Source of the DNA: Leuctra nigra
Taxonomy: Eukaryota > Arthropoda > Insecta > Plecoptera > Leuctridae
Length of the DNA: 64,000 bases
NCBI GenBank assembly: GCA_934045905.1
Contig: OW203769.1
Span: 13,857,705 to 13,921,704, forward strand
Reading direction: 5' to 3'
Shown here: positions 47,796 through 60,436 of the stretch, one piece after another
Position numbering within the stretch: position 1 is the stretch's first letter
How the letters are laid out: every line of letters starts with the position of its first letter
Made by a program: the position numbers and the translations under genes
The notes under the pieces: model-generated
What the model saw: only the letters and a program-made list of their open reading frames with translations
What the model was told of the DNA's origin: nothing
Databases searched by the model: none

Positions 47796-48211
47796 GGTCC
47801 TCATGTAACACACAATGCATTGTTGCTCTAAAACAAAAGAAGTTCAAGCAACTAAAAGTATTCCAGAGCCCATTAGCGGCATGTACAGACATGTACTGCA
47901 GATCCACGGCCCTGTGGGAACCCCCTGCTGTGTATAGAGATGGCCGTGACATGTTATCTCTGCCGCCATCTGATTGCTTCACACAATTACATCAGACTAG
48001 CACGTGACTTGTACTAGTTCAGTATAGAAACGTGCAGAAATAGCAACAGGTGCTTTACATGAAGCTCAATACCAGTGTACAACAAATTAACAATTCATTT
48101 CACAAACTACTGCTGCCATGAACTACCTATAGTTCCAGTGAACAAAATCTGAATATGCATTAAGGTGCTGCAAGCGCGAGCGATTTTGCCGCGTGTTGCA
48201 GGCACTTTTTA

Positions 48212-48400
48212 GGATACGATTGGAGACGAAATGGGTTGACGAAATGATTTGAAATTTTAATCATGATTAGATAAAAGACAAACTTAGGGTTATCACGTGG
48301 TACATTTTTAATTTTTTGCTTCGTTTATTAAACATAGTAGTAAATCGTGATTAAAATTTGAGATCAATTAGTTCACGGGTTTCGTCTCCAATCGTATCGG
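48212..48400. repeat. Foldback repeat
   Basis: GGATACGATTGGAGACGAAA and AATTTTAATCATGATT pair with the right half (ATTTCGTCTCCAATCGTATC-like). GAGCGATTTTG flanks both sides. Confidence 0.65.
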
Positions 48401-48700
48401 AAATTTCATAGTTTTGAGCGATTTTGTTGAATAACCGGCGCCTAATTGACCAATGTAGGTGGGCGTTGCCTTATGAAAGACAAATGTATTACCATGGTAA
48501 CTCCAGGGTTGTTAGAAAAAACAATTTTTCATTCAAACAAATGAAATTTAGAAAGATCAAAGAAATAGCTCACACGTGTTTAATCTAATTTAATTTATCA
48601 CTTGAAATAGTACAATCAATATATTTAAATCATATAAATCATGTTTGATGATTTGCTGGACAATTATTACAGATGCTACAACGAAACAAATTATATTTTG

Positions 48701-49024
48701 CCAGGAGGCCAAGTCTTAAAACTTACGCTTTCAGGACGCAAACGCTCTAGGACGTCAACAAGTCCCATTTACTGTAAGAGTGATCGACATTGAAACATAA
48801 AGTCAAGCCACTTATTTGATTGTCATCCAGCAATCTATTGGAAACAATTTATTAACATTATAATTATTATTACAGATATTATACAGTCATAAAACCTTAT
48901 TCAAAATTAAGCTAAACAGTTCAAGGTAGATTTCAAGGTCATCATTCTTACAGTAAATGGGACTTTATGACGTCCTAGAGCGTTTGCGTCCTGAAAGCGT
49001 AAGTTTCAAGACTTGGCCTCCAGG
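48701..49024. repeat. Foldback MITE with ~80-bp arms
   Basis: CC(A/T)GGAGGCCAAGTCTT and GACGCAAACGCTCTAGGACG occur inverted at both ends, as does GTCCCATTTACTGTAAGA. Confidence 0.82.
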
Positions 49025-50199
49025 TATGTTGCCAAAGCGTTTTACTTTTTAATGGCGTCTGTCACTGGATAGTTTCGTCAACTTAAAAAGGCCCTTCCTC
49101 TCTTATGAGAAGTTAATTAAGACTGAACAATATTCAAGTAGATAGCTTAAAGCAATACTATTATTAACGGCAATTTGTTGATTGTAAAACTGTTAAATTC
49201 TGTACGAATTCAACATTTTTCTAATAATATCATGTGTTCAATTTGTTGTGTATACAAGCTCTTTGGTTGTGACCAAACATTGACTTTTGTTTTATGACGT
49301 CGTAGTTTGGTCAGATCTACACTGGTCAATTAACAAGGCACGAAGCAAAAATTAAAAAGGGCTACCAATATACAATCAGACAGATCATGTGAACATTCTA
49401 TCTAAGTTCCACCTACTTATGATTTTTTTCTCTCTTTATTTTCTAAAACGGCGTGTTCAGAATAAATAGTTCTGTATAGTTTTGTTTCAGAATAAATATG
49501 TATGTTTGTTTTTACTAAAAGACTGCATATTTATGGATTGTTACTATTACATTTAGGGCATGCCATTTCTCAGCAGGGGTGCGATCACATAAAATGATAG
49601 CTTTCCTTGTCACGGTTACAAGGAAACTTACATTACTTATGTAAGCCCACCCCTGATTGCACATGAATCGAAATGTGGCCATATTTGATGAACTGTCAAT
49701 TCAAGATTTGAACTAGAAGGCGGTGGAATCGTGGTATCAAAAGAAAAAAGCGTTTGTTACAAAGGATGGCTTGCGAATTGTCAAAAATACTAGGAGTGAT
49801 TGAGCTGATGTAATAATATGATAAGTTATGGTGAGATCATTCCAAGAGAACCAAACTAAAAGACACGAAATGAAAACACTTTCGGAAACTTCTGCATCAT
49901 CACGCATAGACCCCGTCAGAATCATTCCTTTCCTATTCGAATCCTGCCCTCTGATTGGCTGCTGGTATAATAACCGCTCCGATGCCTATCAGGGCATCAC
50001 AATGCCCGGCATGCGGTCCCACGAACCACTCTCCCAGATTATCAGCTCGCGTTCCCACATGCACAGTATCATTCCCAACTCATAGTTACACCGCCCATCC
50101 CGTTGATTTACGACCCTCTGGCACCAGCCACGTGGTCGTGACGTAATGCCGGGGTGCGAAGCCGGGTCTGTGGACATTTACCTAGTAGTGGAGCGAGAG
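49025..50199. other. Non-coding DNA
   Basis: No gene or element is recognised. 50109-50165 (CACGTGGTCGTGACGTAATG, GCGAAGCCGGGTCTGTGGAC) recurs inside the minisatellite at 50640. Confidence 0.4.
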
Positions 50200-50812
50200 T
50201 AGACACGGACATGTGGACTCAGTGCAAGGTAGGTCAAGGTGCTTAGATGCGCGCAGGAGGTAGGCCAAGGTGGTTAGATACACGTGCAAGGTGTTTTGAT
50301 GCACGCAGGAGGTAGGTCAAGGTGTTTAGATGCGCGCAGGAGGTAGGCCAAGGTGTTTAGATACACGTGCAAGGTGTTTTGATGCACGCAGGAGGTAGGT
50401 CAAGGTGTTTCGATACGCGCAGGAGGTAGGCCAAGGTGGTTAGATACACGTGCAAGGTGTTTTGATGCACGCAGGAGGTAGGTCAAGGTGTTTCGATGCA
50501 CGCAGGAGGTAGGCCAAGGTGGTTAGATGCGCGCAGGAGGTAGGCCAAGGTGGTTAGATGCACGCAGGAGGTAGGTCAAGGTGTTAAATTCACGCAGGAG
50601 GTAGGTCAAGGTGTTTAGATGCACGTGCAAGGTGCACCAGCCACGTGGTAGTGACGTAATGCCGGGGTGCGAAGCCGGGTCTGTGGACACTTACCTAGTG
50701 GTGGAGCGAGTAGACACGGCCATGTGGACTCAGTGCGAGGTAGGTCAAGGTGTTTAGATGATAACGTGCAAGGTGTTTCGATGCACGCAGGAGGTAGGTC
50801 AAGGTGCTTAGA
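50200..50812. repeat. Minisatellite
   Basis: Variants of AGGTAGG(T/C)CAAGGTG(T/G)TTAGAT and GCACGCAGG in a period near 27-33 bp, about 18 units. Two unit types alternate, the second being ACACGTGCAAGGTGTTTTGA. A non-repeat block (about 50637-50740) is a second copy of 50110-50235, showing a higher-order duplication. Confidence 0.85.
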
Positions 50813-51373
50813 TATGTCGATACCGCGTAAGTATAAGCGATACTAGATGGAGCCACCTGTATGGCAAGCTGTAATTTGAAGTAAGGCCGTGAAAGACTTC
50901 ATTTCGTTTTACACTAATATTACATGTACTTAGGACACTGTAATTAGATTTTTATGATGTATTTAGTTAGAATGTATGCTATTCTACATTACAGTTATTA
51001 TTACACCTTGCATCACCTTCAATATTCACAAATACATCGCCTATTCTCCATTTTAAACTTTGACTACATGTCACATAGAAATTAAACTCATTACAGTCTT
51101 AAAATGAGTTTTAATGAGTTGCAATGACCAATTTAAGTAGTATTATCCTTTGGTAGTCTGTTGTACTCTCGAATATCTTTAAAAATGTATATTACAGTGT
51201 CCTGGGTAAATAATATATATCATTCTAAAACGAAATGTAATCTTTCGCGGCCTAACACAGTATCCGGCAAGATGACGGTCGGTGACGACATAGATTTAAA
51301 GTATTATTACTAGATTTATTACATTAAAACGACGAATATGGAATACTAAAATTGAGATCAATTTGTATATGTA

Positions 51374-51463
51374 CGGTTGGTGACAGGCAAAGATGAACCC
51401 GCGCTGGCATGGGCCGCCCTATACCTGGCCATGTTAAACTGGGCTCATCTTTGCCTGTCCCCG
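51374..51463. repeat. Small foldback MITE, copy 1
   Basis: GGTGACAGGCAAAGATGAACCC and its inverse at the right, with TGGCATGGGCCGCCCTATA between. The copy at 62568-62665 has the same centre in opposite orientation. Confidence 0.82.
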
Positions 51464-51606
51464 AGAGTAGGTGAAACGTTAGGAGGTAATCACTACAGAC
51501 TGTCGTACCAACGGTGACGAGACTGTCACCCTGTCTCTTTGCACTTGCGTGAAACCTACAATCTCATCTCAGTTGTTCTTATATTCCTGTGCCTGTGTGG
51601 TTTCAG

Positions 51607-51715
51607 ACTCCAGCCAATGAGAATGAAGCATCCAGTCTGCCGAGGAAGGGATCCAAGAAGCTGGAGGTGCTGGCCAAGGCCATCACGATGTCCAGATCGC
51701 TGGCCAGTCGCGGTG
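51607..51715 (+). CDS. Exon-like segment of an unrecognised gene
   Basis: The acceptor GTGTGGTTTCAG and the donor GTGAGC enclose 109 nt with an open, GC-rich frame: TPANENEASSLPRKGSKKLE then VLAKAITMSRSLASR. Its composition differs sharply from the AT-rich surroundings. No partner exon is identified nearby. It may be one exon of a gene with very long introns, or chance. Confidence 0.35.
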
Positions 51716-54080
51716 GTGAGCATTGCCCTATTCCTGCAGGCCGGATTAGCCCACATCACCCTATTATAATACATGATGGATTTACTCCCACATCACCTCA
51801 TTAAAATGCATCTGACCATATCATGCTATTTTACATCCAAGAGTTGCTCCTTACCCTATTACACGGGATGCATGGATTACCCCGCATCACCCTATTCTGG
51901 CTAGTAGAATTTGTACCTACGTTTCTCCGAGTAATAATTCAAACTATAATTAACGTGTCCGGCATCCTGTATGGGGGGATGAAGGAGGGAAGATAAATAC
52001 TTAAAGTTTTATATTATTTCTATAAAAGGGCATGAGAACATTCACGCAGTGTTGAGAGATCCAGCCCGTCACATGTGACGTGAAAACATATCGACATATT
52101 CTATGTTTGAGTCTTAGATTTAGTCGTAATCGTGGTCTTATGGCATTTAACATTGGATCCATTTTCAATCACTCATTGAAATAAGAACTAAGTAAGACCA
52201 AAGAAAAAACCGAAAATGCAACAATTGCGAAATCTAAAATATTATCTTTCAATTATTATTTTCACATTTCTTAAAATTATTAATAAAAATGATAAACTGT
52301 AGTGGCTATATTAAAAATAACTATTTTTCAGAGTATGTACACTACACAACAAGGATTGATTGTCAAGGAACCTTACCAGCAGCCAATCCTTTTCTTTACG
52401 AGTACCAATTTTTATTGGTTTGAGTGTACTTTAAAATTGTGTTATGTAATATTGACACCATTTACGACAACTAAGTGTACAACATGAAACTGAAAGAAAG
52501 TTGGGTTTCCAAGTTTCACTTCAAGAACTCAAACTATTTCCTCATTCCAACTACTTCCGAGTGCTATTTGATTGATTCTCCAGATCAATAGCAATCACAT
52601 TCGATTACCTTGATGTGATTGGCAAACTTCTGCCATCACCGAGCTACGAACTCAGGACACGCGAGGCACGGCCCTCTGTATGCCTAATTACTGCACATTG
52701 TTGTTATCACAGCCACGCGGAAACTGTTCACACGGCCCTGTTTATACTAGTAGGCCGTGGCTCAGCGCGCATGGGAGAGTTTAGGGAGATTGCAAGCATG
52801 GAAATAGATTGATTGGTTCATGTAATTTGGTTTGAATTAATCGAATGAAAGTTGGAGCGTGATTGGCGGGCGATGAAGCCAGGACATCAGAGAATCTTGT
52901 TTGAAAATATGGAATGTTTTGACTCAACAGATTTGGTGGGCAATGAAGCTAAGAATACTTCAAAGTTTTAGTCTAGAATATTCGTAACATTCAATTCTTC
53001 ACGCCTAATTTGGAGTGAAAATAACCGGACAACAATCACACCCCTTGAAGCGAATCGAACCAACAAAATATTAAAAACCCCACTCGATTTTCATCAACAA
53101 CTCGTCGCGAACACGTCGATGAACCCTCCGGATTATTAATTACCCCCACTCCTTCGTCACACAGGTAGCTCCATTGTCCCCCCCCCACCCGGGGGAACTG
53201 ATTCGTCACACCTCCTGCTATACACTTTGACATATCGATCGACAGCGGTTGATAATAGCACACACTCGCACTGTATCGACCCACAGAGATATTCACTTCA
53301 CCTAGTACTTGCAAACACAGCGGGGGGGGGGGGGGGGGGGGGGGGGTGACCTCCAGGTGTCAAAACTTGAGAACCAATCAGAGTACCTACGTCATGGCGT
53401 CAAAACTCTTCAACAAACAACTCAAATCATGATGGATTTTGTGGCTTTTGATTTGAAGACTCTGAAAGTGGATTTAAGTAGAATGTGAGACAATAGAACA
53501 CACTTGGATTTTCAATGATTTTTAAGTAGAATGTGTGGCATTATGGCATCATATCGCTTATTTCATTGATCCTTCTAAAACGCTATGGTTACTGCATCTC
53601 TTGTGAAGATGAATAAATCACAAGAAAAGCTCATTTAACTTTTATCTGCATGCGATTTTAAAGCTTTTAAGTTTGTAAGAAGACAAAAGATTTAAACATT
53701 ATGTATTTTTTGAAGTTTTACTGTTCACTTTCTAGGATAATGGCGAAGATGAATGATTATTGTTAAAGAATAGGTAAGAACATACGGGGGGGAAGGAGGT
53801 GTCGTTGCCTATTAGGAAGTGAAAAAACACAATGAAATCTCTGTCCGAATATACTGTACGGGGTTCGATTATGGGTCCTCCAGAGCTGTGTCCTCCGGAG
53901 TCCTTCGAATATATCATAAATAAAATAATAAATGTGCCAAATAACAATCATCAGGACATCCAAGAACAACACTTTTGTTACATTTGACATCAATTATTCA
54001 CGGGTTTCTCTAATCGTGTCCGATTTTAAATCCTAGATCAAAGTTAAACTATAACTTATACATTTAATAATTCTTAAACG
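51716..54080. other. Non-coding DNA
   Basis: A poly-G run occupies about 53321-53346. CATCACCCTATTA-type motifs repeat at 51755-51895. No gene is recognised. Confidence 0.4.
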
Positions 54081-54355
54081 GAACAGGTTGGCTGAGTGGT
54101 AACGCTCTGAACTTGTATTCCGGAGGCCCGGGTTCGATTCCCGCGGCCGTCCTTCCGGACTGGTTTTTTTCGTGGTTTTCCCTCAGTCGACAGGCAAATG
54201 CTGGGAAGGTACCCTACTAATAGGGCACGACCGCCTCCTTCCCACCTTCCATCCTTACCTACTCTTCACCATCATCTCCCAATCATCATCATAATCATTC
54301 ATTCGTCGCCATTAGCCTCGCTGCAGAACAGTGCGACGTTAAGCCCCAGACAAAA
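54081..54355 (+). mobile_element. tRNA-derived SINE
   Basis: The head GGTTGGCTGAGTGGTAACGC has an A box and GGTTCGATTCC is the B box. The body contains CAGGCAAATGCTGGGAAGGT and CTGCAGAACAGTGCGACGTT, and the tail is A-rich (CAAAAAAATAATAA). A truncated copy is at 14940-15108, and a fragment of the inverse at about 55410-55450. Class II gene-like Ser/Leu-type head. Confidence 0.82.
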
Positions 54356-54949
54356 AAATAATAATCTCAATTTGCTCCGACTGCCGAGCTCAACGATATA
54401 GCTGTAAAACATGAAAGTACCCTAAGACTTCTCTTCTATCGCTGCGTATCATGTCGATTGATCTGGAGTCGATTGGGTCTTATTCCTGTCGGATGCGGCA
54501 AGTGGTTGGTGGAATGGAATGTTCGACGGTTTGAAGCGTGATCGTGAGGTATCAGCTCGCGCGCGCTCTGGCGGCATCACATGTCGTTGACACATCACGT
54601 GACCCTCAGATATGATAGCGCCAGATATACTAGTGGGAAGCACTTGAACCAGTCTATAGGTGGTCACACAGTAGATAGTAGTGGAACCTAGAGCCTGGTT
54701 TCAATGTTAAGACTGGAATAACAATAATAATTTTCTTATGTATAATAATACTAAGAAAGGAAACATTTAATTGAAGGAAAAACAAAAACCAATTAGCAAA
54801 AACCAAACTTTATCAATTCTACTATGCACAACATTCATTATTATGTTGATCATTGCTAAATTATAATTCATAGCTTGCACGAATTTCTATTGTTTTAAAT
54901 CAGCAATGCTAAATTATTGAATTTTCCACCTGAGGACAGACATTTTGTT
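54356..54949. other. Non-coding DNA
   Basis: No feature is recognised in this stretch. Confidence 0.4.
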
Positions 54950-55760
54950 GGAACGTTGACGGGTCAGATATATAACTTTATTGAGGTAAATCGATGTATG
55001 TTTGCAATGCGAGTGATTTCTCTTCGTACTAAAAATATCTCCGGAGCCTAAACAATTTCCCAGGTACTCATTAACTATAAAAATAGTCAAAAAATCAGAG
55101 AATCACATTATTCTGCGTGCCATCAAGATGGTGGCAGGCAACAATGAGATGGCATCACGTGCAAACTATGAATTTACAGTTTGCACAAACAATATAAAGT
55201 TTTTAACTCGCAATTCCGTAAATAGTCAACAGTTAAAGCAAATTTAAAAAGCTTCCAAATTCTTTCGTGGCTCTGTAAAAACTAGGTAATGCCCTTTTTT
55301 GATCTTGACTTTGATATTTAAAATTAGTTTTATTTGTAGTGTTGTTAAACGTCGCAATGTTCTGTAACTTGGCTAATGGCGACCACTGAATGATGACGGT
55401 GGTAAATATTAGGTAAGGATGGACGGTCGGAAGGAGGTGGTCGTAGCCTATTCACAGCTACACGAACGTCTTTTGTTTTACGTCATCAATACATAATATT
55501 GAAGTTTTCCCGAAGGACGGCCATTATTTTGGCACGTTGACGGGTCAGATTTAACTTATAAATGGAGATAAATCAATGTATTTTTAGAAGATCCTCTCCA
55601 TATTAAAGATTTCTTTGGAGACTAAAATTGCCCAGGTAACCATTAAAACTATGAAATATTGCCGAAAAAGCACAGAATTATAGCTAAACTGAATGGTGCC
55701 ATCAAGATGGTGGCAATAATGAATGTTATCATTTGAAAGTTGCCAAAAGTTAATATAATA
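54950..55760 (+). repeat. Two diverged direct repeats
   Basis: About 54925-55180 and 55505-55745 share GTTGACGGGTCAGAT, GCCATCAAGATGGTGGCA and the spacing between them. A SINE fragment lies between. Confidence 0.6.
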
Positions 55761-55804
55761 TCAAGTAAAAATAACATTTATGGATAAAAAAAACTATCTA
55801 CTAA

Positions 55805-55930
55805 CCTCTTAGCAATTACGAACTACTATGTAACCCCCTAGCAATTACTAACTAATATGTAACCTCCTAGCAATTACTAACTACTATGTAACCTCCAAGC
55901 AATTACTAACAACTACGTAACCTCCTAGCG
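55805..55930. repeat. Short tandem repeat, ~30-bp unit
   Basis: TATGTAACCTCCTAGCAATTAC-type units (here shortened: GTAACCTCCTAGCAATTAC) occur four to five times in tandem. Confidence 0.8.
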
Positions 55931-56243
55931 CATCGCTGATTTGAGTGCTGCGTCTCCCAATAACCTCAAACAATATGCGTGAGTGCTTCCACGCACAACC
56001 CATTGTGACATCACGCATTGTGACGAAACATATCCATCGTCATCGCAATCACAAAGCCCTCAGCAAGTGAGGGGAGGGAGGTGATGAAAAGTGGGGTTCA
56101 CTCCAGGGGTGGTTTCGTTCTGAATTGAACGCTGCCTTCAGTCCACCCATCACCTTCATACACGCAAGCGCGCCAAACCATTCCAGATGAGCGGGATAAT
56201 TGTAGTTATTAATTAGTTCTTAATTGGGTTCGCTGACGAGAAG

Positions 56244-56330
56244 ATGAGCACAGGTGCGAGGGAGAAGGAGATGGGGAAGCCGACGAGTGCGACGGAGAGA
56301 GTGATAGTCGTGAAGAAGGAGAAGGGAGGT
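56244..56330 (+). CDS. Possible first coding exon, unrecognised
   Basis: The ATG at 56244 opens a Lys/Glu/Thr-rich stretch (STGAREKEMGKPTSATERVI then VVKKEKGG) in locally GC-rich DNA, after a CpG-richer upstream region. The possible donor GTTCGT is weak. It has no known domain and no supporting downstream exon. Confidence 0.2.
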
Positions 56331-56807
56331 TCGTGGATGTTATATTGTTTTATAGGCTTCTATGATTGTCTGTCAAAGAAGGCGATTGTTTTTTTCTCTC
56401 TGCTTGTTAGATTGTGTATTATCTGTGGACATGCGATGCTGTGGGGTGGAATCTACTTGATGGGTTGTGTTTTGTGTTTTTATGTTTCATTTTAGCATTA
56501 TTTATAGAGCACAATTTCATATTTGGGTGGTGATCTTTTCTGTGTTGTTATGGGACATCGTTTATGGGGTAGTTTTGTTTGAAATTCGAGGATAGTTGAA
56601 TTTTAAGATAATATTTCGGGAAAAGTATAGATCATTCCAGAAATTTCTGGGCTAGTCTCTTTTAAAAATTGCCGTACAGTTGATTTTCCATTTCCAGATC
56701 TATAAATAAGATTTTACATATTTTTGTAAAACGTCAATAGATTTCTATGGAAAACCAAACTGCGTGTTAATATTTTTTTGTCAACATATATCCAAATAAT
56801 CACTGAA

Positions 56808-57803
56808 CTAGGAAAACGCTCAGTGTAACGCGTTGATGAGCGAGCACAGAACATGCAACATCCCCATAGTAACGATACACGACACGGCACAAGACGATTT
56901 TCTCTGCAATTTTTCAATCTCCATAATACTCTGGATGAATAACAGATCCATTGTGTCGTGAAGTCTTACCTACATACTTTCTCCAGAAATCTCTTGTGAC
57001 ATCCCATACTAAACTCGTAAAATTACAATTAATACTTGACTGATTGGGCTTACAATATGTAAAATTTAATATTAAGTTGGTCTTGATCACCATGCAAAAT
57101 TTGAACTTAATGTGAACATTTTGATTGTCGACCAATCAGAAGATATTATTTAAACTTAAACCAATTAGAGGATTTGTCCTTTGTACTGCATCCGATTTTA
57201 TGCGCTAGCTCAAAAATGCTTTCATTTTATTTTACATTGTGGATAGCTTGGCTGCTCTACAGGCCTTGCCTTGGAACAGAAGCTTAAAGAAGGCAGGGAT
57301 GACAATTTAGTATACATTTTTCAAGATTACGGAATAAAATGACCTTTAAATGACAAAACTTTTGAAAATAACGACAGATTAGACTGAAAATTGGCAAAAA
57401 TACCTCAAATGTTGGAACCAATGACCACGCGAAGTTTTAAGTTGATCGGTCAATCTGTTCAAGTTTAAATGTCAAAAATCACATGAAAAATGGTTTTAAA
57501 TTTGAACCAATAGGAGGATTTGGCTGAAACTTTTTATGATTGGGTACAATGTTGGTTGCAATGTTTTTGCTAAATTTCAAATTGATCGAAGCAACCAATC
57601 AAAAGATAATTTTTTTTAAATTTGAACCAATCACGGGAGCCCGTTCAAAAACGATCCCAGGGATCTCATAGATTACGTTAGTATGTGTACAAAAATTCAG
57701 ATCGATTGCTTGAGCGGTTTGACCTGGGCTGTGACCACAAAAAAAAAACACACAGAGAAAGTGCCATAAGAGTACCGTGGTAACGCTCGCTACGCTCGCT
57801 CAA
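56808..57803 (-). mobile_element. Non-autonomous Helitron, cleanest copy
   Basis: CTAGGAAAACGCTCAGTGTA starts at 56808 and CGCTACGCTCGCTCAA ends at 57803; 996 bp with no large insertion. Flanks A and T. The minus-strand 5' end contains the poly-T-like tract and CACTTTCTCTGTGTG shared by all copies. Confidence 0.87.
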
Positions 57804-60167
57804 TAATTGATATATAATTAAGTCATCATTGATAGACCACTGATGACTCAATTTTACCACACGAATGCCTATGTATACGCATCCATTAGCAATCTAAAAT
57901 GAATTTTCTACGAAAATATTAGTTACACCCACGATCAGAAAAATTGACGGTAAACTGCTACGTTGAAGCCGAATTACCCGCAATATTTGCTGATGAAGGA
58001 ACAGTTATTGTGTATGAGGGGGTTGGCTGTTTTTATAATTATACTCTTCAACCCTACATGCTCGACATCTTACTTTACCTGTGTTTTAACTTCACAGTAT
58101 ATCTATTATTGAAAAAGGACTTAGAATTTTGCAAGCAATTAAGTGCGGGTGTAGGTAAAATATTTTCATTATTTCCAAGTGGTTATCGTCACTTATGTGA
58201 AACACGAGCGTTCTTCCATCCGTTCTGTAATTTCTTCCTCACTTTGATTCACGACACAGTACAGTCAGAGTCAGTCGATTGCTTCTGCTCAAGGTCAATG
58301 CATCCCACTTCTGTCACCATGTAGTTTCAAGTTGTTCTGAGCTGAAAGATCCTATCTACCTCAGATCTTATATCTGATAATCCATGTTTAGGGGAATCCT
58401 ATTGTACAGGCGCGTAGGAACAGGTGTTAAGAAGTTCCCCCCCCCCCTCGAGCAGTATGCCCCCCCCCCCTTCATTAAAAAATTAAGCGTCCAAGAATCA
58501 TTTATAATTGTTTAAATTCTAAAATCAACTTGCGGGGCTAGAACTGGAAGGCTTCGCCGCCCACACCCCCTTCCCAATATCGCAGTCCCCCCCCCCCCTT
58601 CCCCCTAGATGAAATAAGCGCCTGCTCTTTAATCAAAGAAATGTCTATGTTTTTAAAGTCTATTTAAAAGCAAAACATCGCTAAAATCGCTTTTATATGA
58701 TTTTGTAGTGAACAATAAACAATTTAAAAGTTGTAACAACGTAAAATATTCAAAAAAATTGGAGCTTCTAGCGTGGATTCCATTTTGTGTATCTCGTGAC
58801 CTGATAGTGTTATACAGCCACAATTGTTTATAACAGTTAAGAGGAATGTTAGGGCAATCGTTTTCATTGTTGGAAGATTTCATTGCTGTTTTGTCTTTTT
58901 GTGCTATCTTATTTTGGGTAAAGTTGAACTACAATTAAGAATATATTGGTACTAATTGTATCATTTACGGTAAGGATCAAATATGTTATATGGTATGTTT
59001 ACAATTTCATTGATCATTGTTACGAATTTAACCAAATTTTCATTCATGGCAGTGCTCTGGAAATCGATATAAAAACGGGTTTATTGAAATTTCCACAAAT
59101 TTGCAAAGAGTACAAATTACTAATACACGATATAGTAGTTTTTCACTGATATCTATAGACACCGTGTGTTCAAACCCCAGCGCTACGAGTGAAAGAATAA
59201 GCAACATTTGTGGAAATGATGATCTTCAACTGTTTCATTTCTCATTGGCCGTGACCTAGCAACCGATCAAATGTCAACAAATGTACTCAAAATATTTCGG
59301 AATCAGAACCAAGTCGCGCAAATTACTATTGTGATCAGATTCAGTGAAATTGTGAACACTTTATTATCAATATTTTGTAGACGAATAAACATTAGATAAA
59401 CTTGTGTAAATTTTAAGGAGTGATGATGCGTAATATGTGCAGCAACATAACGTATAACTGCAGCGACTTGGACGCCTTGCCAAAGGTAAGCTTCCTTCCC
59501 ACAGATTAGGTGGCTCTGTCTGTACTTTTGCAGTGCCATCTGTTGTCTAAACACGCTGCCTATAGGTGGGAATTGAAAATATCAGGATGTCTGTTTCTGT
59601 ATGGCTGCAATGTACTGAAAGAAAAACTGCAACTTAGAAGTGATAAATCTTCAAAAATTATTCACGTTGGCCACATTTTCTTGATATATATGATACAGAA
59701 CACAAAAATGAAATCCGGAGATCCCCAAAAGACGTGAACCACTTTGGACACTTCTCGATCACGCAATGGCGGAAGAAGTATCAACTTTGACATGCCAATT
59801 AAGTTCCTCGATGTCAGAGGTCAGCGTGAGTTGATTGCTGCTAATCAAGGTGCATCTGTCAGCGTCTAGTTTCTGAGTGTATAATTGAGTGAAGTTCGTG
59901 TGCATGTCGGGTGCATTGGGATGCAATCCGATGCACTATATAAGACGTCACTACAAGTGATGCACTTACAGTCGACACTCGTACAGCAGGGGCAGGAGGT
60001 AAGTGGCAGTTGTAGGGGATGGTTATGGTTAGAAAAGGGTTCATCGATCGAGTGATATGTAAAAGAAGAATCTTCAATGAATACAGATAATATCATATCA
60101 AATATCGTTTTTATTAAATCATACTCTTTTTCATATTTTTGTTAACAAATTATGTATTCAAATATTA
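57804..60167. other. Non-coding DNA with poly-C runs
   Basis: Poly-C tracts occur at about 58437-58447, 58459-58470 and 58588-58598. A 126-codon ORF at 57944-58324 starts at TTG and has no known domain. At 59423-59485 a 21-codon ATG-led frame ends at the strong donor AAG|GTAAGC, a possible first exon. No gene is established. Confidence 0.4.
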
Positions 60168-60436
60168 CTAGGAAAACGCTCGGTGTAACGCGTTGATGAG
60201 CGATTACCGACACGCGCAACATCGCCAATCGAGCCCGATCCATTCAATCAAAGATAACTAACTACCTACATCATTACAGAATTTCATTGCAACTTGCCAT
60301 AAACACTCTGGAACAATTAAATAATACTAACAGATCAATGTACACTCGGCCAAACAAAACTTGAACGTTGACCAAATTTGAATGACTGCTGGTCATGTCC
60401 CATAACCAATCAAAGCTTGTTATTATCATTGAAATG

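Noticed and set aside
50200..50812. CRISPR-like array
   Set aside because: Units are contiguous and diverged with no unique spacers of constant length; this is a eukaryotic minisatellite.
57944..58324. 126-codon ORF
   Set aside because: Starts at TTG, has no recognisable domain, no splice signals and no composition shift from its surroundings.
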